From Aotearoamyces nothofagi (lineage: Eukaryota; Ascomycota; Leotiomycetes; Leotiales; Tympanidaceae): a stretch of 64,000 bases of DNA. A program made the position numbers and the translations under genes. Below, piece after piece: positions 46,006 to 56,620 of the stretch (position 1 is its first letter; each line of letters opens with the position of its first letter). The stretch covers positions 207,808-271,807 of the forward strand of contig JADDTR010000029.1 in NCBI GenBank assembly GCA_015345905.1, written 5' to 3'. The notes under the pieces are model-generated. The model had not been told where the DNA came from, did not search any database, and was given only the letters and a program-made list of their open reading frames with translations.

Positions 46006-46869
46006 TCATGACGCCGCCTTCCTCTTCAATACGGCAATAACTAACCACCTCTTCCTCCCAGCCACATCTTCCACGCCCCTATCGGCGAGCCACACCCTCT
46101 CGTTCCCCTCGGCGTTTCTTTCCCAGATCTTCTCAACCTCCAGTCCCTCCTCCGCCAGCTTGGCCTCGTCAAAAAACCCCGCCATTTTGGTCCTTCCGGT
46201 GTGGAAACCGGCGACAACCCAAGCCCTTCCATCACCGCTCAGAAACCATTTGATGCTCTTCATCAAGTTCCGATGCTGCCAAGGCATCCATAAACAGTCC
46301 GCCACCAACACCCTCCCAAAATCATGCCTTCGTTGGTTAGGGAATGAATATTCGTCTGTCAACTTGCCCCATTCATGTCCCTGCACTCGGCAGTTTGCTT
46401 TTGGACCCAACTTCCTCTCGTCGAGAATGTTCCTCTCGACGTTCGCCCTTATGTTGGCTAGCACTTCCGGGGCCGGATAGTCGGTGATGACAACCTCTTC
46501 CGCACCGGCCAAACATGCCACTATCCCACCCAGGCCCGTCCCTCCACCCAGTTCGAGGACTCGATTCCCCTTAACATCCCATTCACCGGCATCGAAACCG
46601 CCATCTCCGTCTCCCTCTAAAAACTCGGCGAGCTGTAGCCCGGCATTCCATAAAAAGTGGCTGAATAACCGCCGGTTATCGTCACTTTTGGGATCTGACA
46701 GCGAGAGAGAAATGTCTCCAAAGCGTGGCGATTCGTAGATGACTTGGTGTGAATCGTCTCCATGCTGGTTCATAATGTCGTCAGGGAAGATTACTGCTCG
46801 AGAGGAGGAAAGATAATCTTCTGGGTCATTGGACTCTGGGCCAGATAGCCGAACCCTCTCCGTTAACAT
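46006..46869 (-). CDS. Nnt1/Efm7-like protein N-methyltransferase
   Basis: A single 287-aa exon on the minus strand. It is a class I SAM-dependent methyltransferase of the METTL21-like family: motif I is RVLELGGGTGLGGI (about residue 108), followed by an acidic strand end VVITDYPAPEVLANI, and a later VLVADCLWMPWQHRNL segment, the position where this family has its D-x-x-Y/W substrate loop; then a hydrophobic strand AWVVAGFHTGR. In yeast the Nnt1/Efm7 protein methylates the N-terminus of elongation factor 1A; fungal genomes usually name it nicotinamide N-methyltransferase, but the substrate here cannot be read from sequence. Its start codon is 567 bp from the divergent YWTD gene. Confidence 0.85.
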   Translation of the reverse strand: MLTERVRLSGPESNDPEDYLSSSRAVIFPDDIMNQHGDDSHQVIYESPRFGDISLSLSDPKSDDNRRLFSHFLWNAGLQLAEFLEGDGDGGFDAGEWDVKGNRVLELGGGTGLGGIVACLAGAEEVVITDYPAPEVLANIRANVERNILDERKLGPKANCRVQGHEWGKLTDEYSFPNQRRHDFGRVLVADCLWMPWQHRNLMKSIKWFLSGDGRAWVVAGFHTGRTKMAGFFDEAKLAEEGLEVEKIWERNAEGNERVWLADRGVEDVAGRKRWLVIAVLKRKAAS

Positions 46870-47197
46870 TGTGGATTCTAGATGACGATGATCCTTTCGA
46901 TAGATTGACTGAGATACCTCAAAGGTGTGGCCTTATTCAAGCAGTCCGGGTATTGAAACGTGCGAAGAGATGGGATAAAGGGGGGAGTAGCATCAAAGAT
47001 TTTTGGAGAGGCTGTAACGGCAGCCAGATCGCTGCGGAAAACGAACTACGAACTCTGGGCAGTGAACTGTGAACTTACCCGAACACGTAGTAAAAGTAGA
47101 TTTTATTTTTCTATTTCGAATTCCAAAGGATACAACATCCATTGATGGTTTCCTACTCCGAAGTTGAGAGTGGCATTTTGATGTGCCGATTATCTCG

Positions 47198-47218
47198 CGA
47201 TAAGAAATTTTCTTATCG
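47198..47218. promoter_or_regulatory. Palindromic GATA element
   Basis: A 21-bp inverted repeat: CGATAAGAAA, one central base, then its exact complement TTTCTTATCG. It places two GATAAG sites in opposite orientation 9 bp apart, and a third site (TTATCT) lies 3 bp to the left. GATA factors in ascomycetes control nitrogen, iron and light responses; which one is meant cannot be told. Confidence 0.55.
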
Positions 47219-47233
47219 GATGTCCCAGGTCCA

Positions 47234-47266
47234 GCTCGACGGCTCGACGGCTCGACGGCTCAACGG
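47234..47266. repeat. 8-bp tandem repeat (GCTCGACG)
   Basis: Four copies of GCTCGACG, the last with one change, in the shared upstream region. Confidence 0.8.
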
Positions 47267-47436
47267 CAAAGGTAGTCATGGATGATTGACCGCCGGTACT
47301 AACGACAGCATCGTACCACGCGGTCACGCCTAAGACACTTACTTATAGTTACAGTATATCTCGAAAACCACTTTGCTATACATATTTAACCCCTTAGCAA
47401 AAATGAGAAGAGCAGGTTTTCGATTGCTCAGCGACA

Positions 47437-48387
47437 ATGGCCCCTCCACCTCCACCGCAAAGCCAACTGCACCTTTTTATCCTTGAACAAGGTCTCAACG
47501 ACCCGTCCCACCCAAATGGTCGCATATTCACCTGTCTGGCCGACGGCTCCCAGCCACGCAACCTTGTCACCGGTCTGCAATACTTCCCAGACGGCATATG
47601 CATCTCCGCCGACCACAACCATATCTTCTGGACCAACATGGGCGGCCCGTCCGCCTCAGTTCCAGGTTGGGCCAACACAGGCTCAATCCAGCGCTGCAAC
47701 ATTGACGGCTCAAACATTGTCACGATATTCGAAGCAGGAAAGGTCACGCATACGCCGAAGCAGCTTGCCATCGCACCGAGGGCGAAGAAGCTGTATTGGT
47801 CAGACCGCGAGGGAATGAAGGTCATGCGTGCCGACCTCGACGGACGGAACGTCGAGACCCTGATTAGGAATGGGGACGCAGATATTGCTGAGCACAGACA
47901 GGACTATTTGAGGTGGTGCGTCGGTATTGCGGTGGACGAAGACGCGGGATATGTGTATTGGACACAGAAAGGCCCGCCGAAAGGGGGGAAGGGGAAAATT
48001 CTGAGGTGCCCGATTGCTGCGGCTGGCTTCAAGCCCGAGAATAGGGCAGATGTTGAGGTATTGTTTGATGGTCTCCCGGAACCAATTGATCTTGAGCTTG
48101 ACATTGAAGGTGGGTGGATATTTTGGACAGATCGTGGCGATGTCCCCTTTGGCAACTCTGTCAATCGCGCCAAAATCCCCAAAAAAGGAGAGATAACGAA
48201 ACATGTCATCCTTGTAAGAAAGCTACACGAAGGAATTGGCTTGGCTCTTGATGAGAAGAATGGACACATGTACATCACTGACTTATTGGGAGGTGTCTAT
48301 CGAGCTTACTTGGATGGAAGTTGCAAAACAACATTGTTCCCAGATCTTGGCACAGTCACAGGTATTGCGATAGCATATTTAGATTAA
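47437..48387 (+). CDS. YWTD-type beta-propeller protein (LDL-receptor class B repeats)
   Basis: A single 316-aa exon. It carries repeated strands of the YWTD/SMP-30 type: HIFWTNMGG, KLYWSDREGMKVMRADLDGRNVETL, YVYWTQKG, WIFWTDRGD and HMYITDLLGGVYRAYLDG, each about 40-60 residues apart, as expected for a six-bladed propeller. No signal peptide or membrane segment is visible, so unlike animal LDL-receptor propellers it seems to be intracellular. Fungi have several such cytosolic proteins; their roles are unknown, and some related propellers are lactonases, but no metal-site residues can be assigned here. Confidence 0.85.
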   Translation: MAPPPPPQSQLHLFILEQGLNDPSHPNGRIFTCLADGSQPRNLVTGLQYFPDGICISADHNHIFWTNMGGPSASVPGWANTGSIQRCNIDGSNIVTIFEAGKVTHTPKQLAIAPRAKKLYWSDREGMKVMRADLDGRNVETLIRNGDADIAEHRQDYLRWCVGIAVDEDAGYVYWTQKGPPKGGKGKILRCPIAAAGFKPENRADVEVLFDGLPEPIDLELDIEGGWIFWTDRGDVPFGNSVNRAKIPKKGEITKHVILVRKLHEGIGLALDEKNGHMYITDLLGGVYRAYLDGSCKTTLFPDLGTVTGIAIAYLD

Positions 48388-48548
48388 ATATATTGGCATC
48401 ATAAAGTGATGATATCACTCCTTACGTTATGCTACGATGCGCCATGATCCAACAGGCTGCCCTATTCCTTGTGGCCGTATCTTCAATACCAAAAACGCCA
48501 TTTATCCCGTATCAATACTCGTACCATACATAATACCTATGACATCTA

Positions 48549-50336
48549 TTATACGACTGCCTTGCCTGCCTCAACAATAATCTGTTCGTCAATCCTCTTT
48601 TCTGTTTCCCCGAATTCGACTCGTTTGTAGGTCGTTATACGAGCTTCATTCAGATCGATGTCGAAGAACCTTACCCGTCGATGGTATCCACCATAGCCTC
48701 CATAGCCTCCAAACCCTGCACCTCCTGCATAGCACATCCATAAAGCAGGATCATTCTGCTCATTCTTTGCAAGAGAGCAGTATTCATTCGCATGATCACT
48801 GATGAGTTAGCAAAATCAGTACACTAGCATGCTAAAGCGAAGCAGTACTACTTACTGTCCACAGCTAACCAGGACGACACCCTCCTCCACGAGAGCATTC
48901 TTAAATCCTGAATTAAATGCAGGAGCTGTGACACCTTCCCTCCACTCGCCAACTATCTTATTGTCTTGATCGCGATACTCAGGTAGTGGTATATGGATGA
49001 AGGCTAAATTCATATGGACAAGGGTATAATCCTTATGAATTTTCTTTAGCCCTTCGGCGGTCTTCTTGAACCAATCTATTTGATTCTTCTTCAGCCAGTC
49101 ATAGCCTTTGAATGACCTCTCATCTGGCGAATATGCATGAGTGTCCAATAAGTACAACGTCAAAGCGGAATGCTTTGACGTTCCACGAGCAAGTACTTCG
49201 ACATAGTAATTGCCAACTCCTTCAATATCTTCGGGTCCAGCAACAGAAAGCGAATATGGCAAAGACTCGATTAATGCCATTTGGCCCTCCCGTGGTAGAG
49301 AGCCCTCATCGTCATGATTGCCGAATATTGTCGCATATGGTATCTTGCGCTTGATAAAAAGCTCGGCGTATTTGAAGATCGCCTTTAAGATTAGCAGCAG
49401 ATGATAGATTATTAGCGGGCTGACTTACAGTTTGAGCATCGTGAGCAGTATCGCCATTGATCTGGTCACCACTGAGGACTACAAGATCAGGCTTTTCCTC
49501 ATCCAACATCTTTCCAATGAAATCAAGGGTCCGGGTGTCGGCTTCGCAACGGCCGTCATTGAAATCCTCCGCGACATCCCGGCAGACTCCAACTCCAGTG
49601 CTTAAGTGCAAATCTGCAACCTGAAGAATCTTAAACTTGCCATTTTCGCCCACTCGAGGGACAGGCATTGCCATAGGAGTGTGCTTCCCTCGTCGTATAC
49701 TGAGCCGTGCGCCTTGAGCTTCACCGGAACTTTCGAGTAGAAGCGCTGTATCCTTGATCTCCCAGCCTTCTCGTGGATCGACTGCATCAGGCCCAAACAA
49801 GACATCCACGCCTGTTATCGCCTCCACCGAATCACTTATTTGACGCTTTCCCGACCGCTTAAGCCATATTCCTCCTGGACGTGACTCCCAGCGCTCGTCA
49901 GCTTCACCCTTAACCCCATTCGATGGATCTAGTCGACCAATACTCAAGTCAACCACAACTTTGTCGTCTGGGTTTAGTTCCTCTTCCATCTTTCTCTCAA
50001 TGTGTACGTATGCACTTGACACCCAGCCAGTGCCGAGATAGAGATCCTTCTCGATACGATGCCATGATCCACCATCTTTCTTGCAGCTTGATAAGAGGTT
50101 TATAGTCGAACAGTGTTTTATCGTGATATCAGTGACGACCATGCCAACATGATGCTGCGGTAGATATGTATGTATTGAGGAAGGGAGTACTCGGAATTGG
50201 CTATCGAGGAAGAGGACTACTAGGAGAGTTATGAGGGTAAGAGTTCCGAGCTGGATAGCTGTGCGAACCTGCCATCATGTCAGTGCAGGTACTTCAGGAG
50301 ATGATGGAATCGGATACTTACAATTCTACGTGTCAT
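48549..50336 (-). CDS. dcr2: DCR2-like calcineurin-type phosphoesterase, membrane-anchored
   Basis: Four exons on the minus strand, 50322-50336, 49429-50268, 48856-49382 and 48549-48798, give 543 aa. The first exon encodes only MTRRI; joining it to VRTAIQLGTLTLITLLVVLFL creates a short basic cytosolic end and one membrane anchor, so this is a type II membrane protein. The metallophosphatase motifs are KILQVADLHLSTG (D-x-H), LVVLSGDQINGD (G-D), FGNHDDEGS (GNHD), FIHIPLPEY and, made by the last splice, VSCGHDHANEYC (GHDH). The set is complete. In yeast Dcr2 is a phosphatase that influences cell-cycle start and the unfolded protein response. The third exon is needed for GNHD, so the splice model is well determined. 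Confidence 0.9.
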
Positions 50337-50872
50337 CTTGATGGTTTGGATGTCTCTTTATGCGCTAATCAATATGAAATGCTTCTCGAGGGTTGATATC
50401 CTAGGGCAACGACGATTTTGCCGTTAAGAAAATCTATTAACCTTCATAATTGTTCTTGGGTAAAGGTATGGCAGGTATCTTATAAACAGAAGTGTATCTG
50501 ATCTTTGGTTGCAGATGACTTGATTGATTGAGTCGCCGTGCTCGCGTACTCGTTTTAGAAGGCAAGACGGACGCGGAAGCTTGAAAATCCGGGGATATTA
50601 CTTTAGCGATGGTTGGCGCAGCTGCTACAGCTGCCATATGAATGTCTCTGGCGTCCCTTCCACCGCTGGAAGGCTTTGTGCAATTAACGCGACTTCTAAA
50701 GAAAATTTTCATGGTAATCTTAGATTCAAAATTCAGCTCTAGGATAGCAATAATATATATGAGTTGTGCTGTAAGAGAACGATCTAAAGATGTTGCCTCA
50801 GCCGACGCTATTCCCGTTTGAGCACGAAGCTTGTCAGGTAAATCGCAACCTTTTCTATCTCCAAACACAAAC
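50337..50872. other. Intergenic region between divergent DCR2 and Trm61-like genes
   Basis: About 535 bp. An open frame on the minus strand (50874-50437, 145 codons) starts at an ATG overlapping the Trm61-like start codon in CATG. An internal ATG at 50712 would leave a basic 91-aa product, but no family is recognised, so it is not called as a gene. Confidence 0.4.
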
Positions 50873-52288
50873 ATGTCAACAGCACTCTACAGCAGGGTAG
50901 CAATCTCTAAGCTAGCGGGTAACAGGCTAGCTGGAACGTCAGGACCTTGTTTGAAATGTCGGCACCGGTTTCACAGCAGGGCTAGGGTTAAAGGTAAGCT
51001 TAATTGTTATGACTTGCGTTGCTACAACTGACTCCCTTGTTTAGAGAATGATATTGTGCTACTGAGGAAGAAAGGCGACGCATCTGCAACACCAATCCTC
51101 ACGAAGCCTCTCCGTACTACTGGTTGTATACATACACCTCGAGGATCAATTGATCAAGTCAGTCTTATTGGCAAAGGCATTCGCGATGTTGTATCTACGA
51201 GCAAGAAGGTCGAGTATCGAATACACCAACCGTCGTTGGCCGAATATGTTATATTCTCTCCACGATTGGTCACACCTGTGAGCTCTTACCTGAAGTCCTT
51301 TAGGACGTACTGTGCTGATCATATGCCCCAGTAGGTATATCCCGCAGATGCAAATTTGATTGTTTCGTTATTGGATCTTCATCCCACAAACGTGGATCAA
51401 GATGGACAGACAGATCGTCTAGAGATTTTTGAAGCTGGCACAGGACATGGAGCCTTGACTCTCCATCTTTCACGCGCAATACAAGGAATGAACGGGTCCG
51501 GGCCGCCTCTGCCGTCCCAACAGCCAACCCAGCAATTGGCTAATACGGAATCGCGGTCTATAGAGCCAGAAAGCACCACCTCTGACGAAGACTTACCTGT
51601 GGCGGCCGAGCTCATCACTGATATTGACTCGCAAGCAAGCGAGGAGGTGTACCGGGCCTGGCTAGAACAGCGCCGGGCGGTCGTACACACATTGGATACC
51701 TCCGCTCATAATTCTAAGCACGCGCAAGGCGTGGTGCGAAACTTTCGTCACGGCTTATATTATCCTAATATTGATTTTCATGTGGGAACAATTGGGGAAT
51801 ACCTTTCAAAACGACTGGAAATTACACCAGACCCGTTCCTTGAGCATGCAATCCTGGACCTTCCAGCATGCCACGAATACTTGGAAATCATCGGACGTGC
51901 TTTGAAGCCGAATGGCTCATTACTTGTATTCTGTCCAAGCATTACCCAGATCAATACTTGCGTTGCGACAGTGAAGGGTAAGATACTACCACTTCTGTTA
52001 GAAAATGTACTTGAGCTGGGTGCTGGCGTCGGAGTTGGAGGAAGGGAGTGGGACATTAGGGCTGTTAAGCCGCGCGCACTTGTGAAAGCCGAGGAGGAGG
52101 CTAGGAAATCAAGAGAGTTAGAGGCTTTGGATTCAACGGGAGGGGAAGTTTTAGAAGATGTTGTGAATACTACCGAAAACACCACGCCAAAGGGGAGTGG
52201 GTGGGAAATGATTTGCAGACCTAAGGTTGGAGGAAGGGTCACCGGTGGAGGATTTCTGGGGTTGTGGCGACGAATGGAACAGTACTGA
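50873..52288 (+). CDS. Mitochondrial Trm61-like tRNA (adenine-N1) methyltransferase
   Basis: Exons 50873-50993, 51045-51277 and 51335-52288 give 435 aa; introns are 51 and 57 nt. The N-terminus (MSTALYSRVAISKLAGNRLAG) lacks acidic residues and looks like a mitochondrial presequence. The next segment, VYPADANLIVSLLDLH created by the second splice, then EIFEAGTGHGALTLHLSRAI with SAM motif I, and NIDFHVGTIGEYL and HAILDLPACHEYL, match TRMT61-type enzymes, which make 1-methyladenosine at position 58 of the T-loop; the mitochondrial form in animals is TRMT61B. A Ser/Glu-rich insert follows motif I. The ATG at 50873 is preferred to an upstream GTG/TTG-containing extension. Family membership is clear; position 58 as target is inferred. 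Confidence 0.82.
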
Positions 52289-53388
52289 TAAAATGACCAG
52301 TATTAAATAGTACCAAAATAGCCACTTAAGAGCCGCAGCGTACTGTATGTCGACGGCTATTTGCTGTACTACCCCCTCCCCCGAATAGTCTTGGGAACTA
52401 CTTTTTGGATAGCTCGCGGTTAATTAGCTAGGTGTGTCGCTTACCGTACAACAAATATCTTGGACAAATCCTCCTATGCATGATTATTTGGGGGGCGATA
52501 GTACTTCCTGGCCCTGTTTCTTTTTTGGGTGGGATCACACTCTTTGTCACGTTTGTCTCGAATGCTTTCATAGCCGAATCCGTGCAGTTCCTAACAGGTC
52601 GGGACCATACCTTACGTTCAACATCCTCCATCCTTGTGAGTCCCCTGTTATTGCAGGTCTGCTTACGTCGACTATCACGTTGCTAACAATGGAGGGTTAA
52701 GCAGCCGCGCGCCTAGGCCCGCAAAACCTTTAGGCGCGGTGCCGGAGTTTCCCCATGACGCCGGCCTTATCGCTCTGGAGCTGCGCCGGCTCCTTATCGG
52801 TAACCATCGGCACGCGCTGCCGTAGTGTACTGTACTTGAACCAATTTAATCCCACTTAAATCCCACTTTGCTCCCGTTCTACACGGCAAGGGACTCCGAA
52901 GCTCGGGAATAAATCTGGCAACATGGCACAAGATTGGACAATCGCATTGGATTTTGCTTGCCTGTGCGGAAACGGCCCGCTCGCTGGGCTAAGCACAATT
53001 GCGTGGGATGACGGTCCAGCTGGCTTAATCTATTAAAATGGCGTTATACTCGAGCAAGGACTTAGCTTCTGGCCTGTTTTCCTTTCTACCCAGGTAAATT
53101 AACGTCTGTTGACTCGAATCGTCAGAAATATTTAGTCAGTGTCCCCATTTCCAACACTCGTTCTTGATGCTTTGCCATTATTTACCTTCGGATGCGCCCT
53201 GATGGAATATGCTAATGGCCTTGCAGTATATAAAATTACTTAATGCGCAGCCTGGAGATCCTCTATACCCGACAAACTGGACGGCCAACGAACATTTGTG
53301 TCGATGAGATCCAATGACTGATCTCTAAGCCTTCCATCAAACCCTTACCAATTCCCTTCCAGTGGCCAAGAAGTCATCCAAACCGAAA
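52289..53388. other. Intergenic region at the edge of the accessory segment
   Basis: About 1.1 kb upstream of the transporter gene. It holds no recognisable gene; the frame at 52432-52686 has no ATG start and is hydrophobic by composition only. Confidence 0.4.
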
Positions 53389-54801
53389 ATGCCCGACAAT
53401 GTACATACCATGTCACATACTACTACGTCTCCGTTGCACCCCGTAGGAAGTGACTCGGATATTGAGAAAATTGCTGCGCCACCGCAAAGTCTCGTAGGAG
53501 TTGTGTCAAATGCGTTGAAGAAGACTGTATCTCATAGAACAATAGACGACCCTACACCACCACCAGATGGAGGTTCCACAGCATGGACAATATGTCTTCT
53601 GACACATTTGATAAATCTGGATACCTGGGGTTTTTACAGCGCTTTTGGCATTTTACAAACCTACTATGTCTCAGAGCTTCAACTTCCTCCTTCGGATATT
53701 TCATGGATTGGCTCGATTCAAGGCTTTCTTCTTTTTTTTGTATGCACATTTTCCGGTCGACTGAGCGATGCAGGCTACTTCCATCAAACATTTGGAGTGG
53801 GAACAATTCTTATGCTTCTTGGAATCTTCGGTGCATCGGCATCTACGACGTATTGGCAATTAATATTATCACAAGGTATCTGTTTTGGAATTGGAGGCGG
53901 ACTTTGCTACTGTCCTGCTTTTTCAATATTAGCCACATACTTTAGTAGGAAGCAGCCTCTAGTACTTGGTATCGTTGCCAGCGGAAGTTCAACTGGAGGT
54001 ATCATCTTTGGAGCTATGCTACAGCAACTCTTGCCACGTATTGGCTTTCCTTGGACTATACGAGTAATTGGATTCTTCATATTGGCAACATTGATCCCGG
54101 CAAATATACTAATCAAGCCACGGAAACTTATCAAGAATCGTGGTCCGATCGTGGAGTGGGCAGCTTTCAGAGAGCCTCCATATTTATTTTTTGCTGCTGG
54201 GATGTTCTTCATCTTTCTTGGAACCTATATACCTGTATTTTATGTAAGTGTAATCATCCGTGTAATATTGTTATCTAATGCAAGGCAGGTTGGTTCTTAT
54301 GGGAGGAATATTATCGGCATTAGCACCACAAATGCTAATGCCTTAATCCTGATTATCAATGGTGTCGGTATAGCAGGTCGAATTCCGCCAGCCATCATTT
54401 CAACCCTATACACTGGTCCTATGAACCTCCTTATACCTCTCAGTTTGTTATCAGGAATTTTAATATTTTCCTGGATTGCAGTGAAAGATTATACCGGGTT
54501 GATGATCTTTGACGTCTTTTATGGCTTTATTATGGCAGCTTCCCAAGGGCTATTTCCACCATCGCTAGGAAGTTTAACAACCGATCTTAGCAAGATGGGA
54601 GTTAGAAATGGAATGGTCTTTTCAGTTATTGCTTTTGCTCAGCTGGCAGGAACGCCAATTGGTGGCGCTCTTATTACCAAGGATGGTGGGGAGTATTTAT
54701 ATGCACAGATATTTGCCGGGCTATCAATCTTGGTTGGCGTTTGCTTGGTTTTTATATCGCGGTGCTATAAGACTAATTTCAAGTTTTTGGTTAGGGCGTG
54801 A
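53389..54801 (+). CDS. Monocarboxylate-type MFS transporter
   Basis: Exons 53389-54243 and 54289-54801 give 455 aa with 12 likely membrane segments. The N-terminal cytosolic part ends in TPPPDGGSTAW, the PDGG-type motif that precedes helix 1 in the monocarboxylate porter (MCP) family, and helix 4-5 motifs such as GICFGIGGGLCY and YFSRKQPLVLGI fit this family. A 45-nt segment 54244-54288 begins GTAAGT, contains TATCTAATG and ends GGCAG; its length is a multiple of three and no stop interrupts it, so the unspliced frame also reads through with 15 extra residues. Splicing gives FYVGSYGRNIIG, close to the family, and is preferred. Substrates of fungal members include monocarboxylates and riboflavin; none can be assigned. 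The start at 53389 is the first ATG of the frame. Confidence 0.82.
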   Translation: MPDNVHTMSHTTTSPLHPVGSDSDIEKIAAPPQSLVGVVSNALKKTVSHRTIDDPTPPPDGGSTAWTICLLTHLINLDTWGFYSAFGILQTYYVSELQLPPSDISWIGSIQGFLLFFVCTFSGRLSDAGYFHQTFGVGTILMLLGIFGASASTTYWQLILSQGICFGIGGGLCYCPAFSILATYFSRKQPLVLGIVASGSSTGGIIFGAMLQQLLPRIGFPWTIRVIGFFILATLIPANILIKPRKLIKNRGPIVEWAAFREPPYLFFAAGMFFIFLGTYIPVFYVSVIIRVILLSNARQVGSYGRNIIGISTTNANALILIINGVGIAGRIPPAIISTLYTGPMNLLIPLSLLSGILIFSWIAVKDYTGLMIFDVFYGFIMAASQGLFPPSLGSLTTDLSKMGVRNGMVFSVIAFAQLAGTPIGGALITKDGGEYLYAQIFAGLSILVGVCLVFISRCYKTNFKFLVRA

Positions 54802-55449
54802 GAGGAATCATTAAAAGTACTACACTTTGAAAGAATTAAACTAGCTACGTGATGGTCAAGCTAGAAGCAGGCACATATCTTAATGGTTCATGAAGCTACT
54901 TCAATGTTCTAATTGTAGAATTCTCAAAATATAATATTATAATTTCTTAGCTGTAACCCCGTTATTCTCTATTATTTTAAGAATCTTATATAAATCATTG
55001 GATCTTATATAAATCATTGGAACTTGTTTAAAGGGACATTATATAATGGGTAAAACCGACCACATATCGGTGATCAGCGTAAGCGTGGCACAGTCATGTA
55101 TTCGCTAAGCATATACTGTACACCGCTAACTACATGATTCTAGAGCAATTTCGTGTATACATTATACTGTACACGTGACTACAGTACTACGCTCACATGC
55201 ACCGACGGTGGACAGTTCTGCCGATTAGTCGCTTAAAAGATATAGCCAAACTCACGCCACCGGAATATAACAGCTGATATTTATGTGTCCTGTATGAAAA
55301 GAAGCCAACAATCAGTTCTAAATATTACGCATTAAGTTTGCTTTGAAGACTGAAGCTTTCCAAGGCTTCCAGATATAGCACCAGCATATCTGATACACGC
55401 TCTATCACTTGCAGCATTGAAAGATTTTCATGTAAAGATTAACGACACT
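54802..55449. other. AT-rich intergenic region
   Basis: About 650 bp between the transporter and the hemerythrin-like gene. It has a perfect 19-bp tandem duplication (54983-55020) and TACTGTAC/GTACACG-type inverted words near 55110-55180. It probably holds the 3' UTR of the former and the promoter of the latter. Confidence 0.45.
54983..55020. repeat. Perfect 19-bp tandem duplication
   Basis: Two identical adjacent copies of ATCTTATATAAATCATTGG, 54983-55001 and 55002-55020. Confidence 0.9.
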
Positions 55450-56383
55450 ATGACGGAGTCAAAATTCGCCGATGGGCCTTTCAAGCTAATCCAGACGCCC
55501 GTTTACGAATGCAATCTCTCGGTAAGTTTGTAAAGTTTTGACGTCTTCTACAAAGGCAAGTGTTCTAGATCTGATTAGATTACTAGAATTCTCCAGTAGA
55601 TTCTTTCGCCAAGGCTGCAAGTTCTATGGTCTTGACGCACAATGCTATAATCCGCGCACTGAACAGTATCTACAAACAAGCCCTATATATAGAGCCCAAG
55701 GACTACAAAGATTTCATTGTATATTCCCTTTGTTGGCATGAGATCCTATGTAGTATGTATTCCCATCTACCGAGTTGATATATGATGAAGCTAATCAATG
55801 CCAGATTGTCATGAGAGTGAAGAGGAATTCTTCTTCCCGGCGATCGAGGAGGCAGCTGGTGAGAAAGGTCTGATGGATGTAAATGTAAAACAGCACCGTA
55901 TGTTCTCTCCGGCCTTCTCGTTTACAGGTATAATAACTTACGTCTAGTCTAGACGCTCTCCTCCCAGGCCTTGCTATATATAAAGAGTACCTTCTAGATG
56001 TACAAAAACAGCCGGAAACTTTCTCAGGAACGCATTTGATCAGTGTCATCGACACATTCAGTTCTATGCTCTGCACACATCTGGAAGAAGAGATTCCTAC
56101 GCTCCTTGAACTCTCTCGTTTCGGAGATAAGATCCCTCTAGAAGCTCTTATGCGCACAGAGGCTCGGAAGTCCGGTCAGCGCAATAGCAGAATAGGTGTT
56201 GCCTTTTATTTGATGAACATCGACACAGGGTATGAAGACGGTCTTTGGCTAAATTGGCCTCAAATTCCTGCTCCTATAAAATGGGGTCTGATAACGTTTG
56301 GCCTATGGACTTCTACAGTATGGAAGTTTGCGAGCTGTGACCAGTATGGGAAGATGATAGAGTTATATGCGCTTCGGAAATAA
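55450..56383 (+). CDS. Hemerythrin-like HHE cation-binding protein
   Basis: Four exons, 55450-55521, 55587-55752, 55805-55897 and 55953-56383, give 253 aa. Splicing yields FKLIQTPVYECNLSNSPVDSFAKAASSMVLTHNAIIRALNSI, then CWHEILCNCHESEEEFFFPAIEEAAG, then KQHHALLPGLAIYKEYL and a later helix CTHLEEEIPTLLEL. The spaced H, HE, H-E-S-E-E and H-x-E residues form the four-helix iron or cation site of hemerythrin-HHE domains. The C-terminus WGLITFGLWTSTVWKFASCDQYG resembles the ends of many fungal HHE proteins. Such proteins may bind oxygen, NO or iron, but no function is established here. Splice sites are inferred from frame; the first acceptor (TACTAG at 55581-55586) is the only one that restores the helix frame. 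The gene borders the RIP-damaged repeats. Confidence 0.82.
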
Positions 56384-56620
56384 ATATAGGGGATACCTGA
56401 CGTTTGAGCTAGGCAACTCTCGAATGATACTGTTATAATACGAATTGCTATATACTCTATCTTCCTAATGCTAATAAGACTTTAGTCTTTTTCAATCTCG
56501 CTGTAGTTATATTACCAGCAACAACTTTGAACTCCTCTTCCAAATACATTATTCTTTATTTTGAGGCTTTTCAGCAAAGTAAACCCTCCAACTATTCGAC
56601 GTCGAGGCATTCTCCCCTTT
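56384..56620. other. AT-rich transition to repeat region
   Basis: About 240 bp from the 3' end of the hemerythrin-like gene to the first repeat copy. Nothing is seen in it. Confidence 0.4.

Larger units (their letters stand above)
46870..47436. promoter_or_regulatory. Shared upstream region with GATA sites
   Basis: A 567-bp gap between divergent start codons, with a symmetrical GATA element, an additional TTATCT at 47190-47195, and an 8-bp GCTCGACG repeat (47234-47266). It must include both promoters. Confidence 0.5.

Noticed and set aside
52432-52686. 84-codon hydrophobic frame upstream of the transporter
   Set aside because: It starts with GTG and has overlapping alternatives; nothing supports it as a gene.
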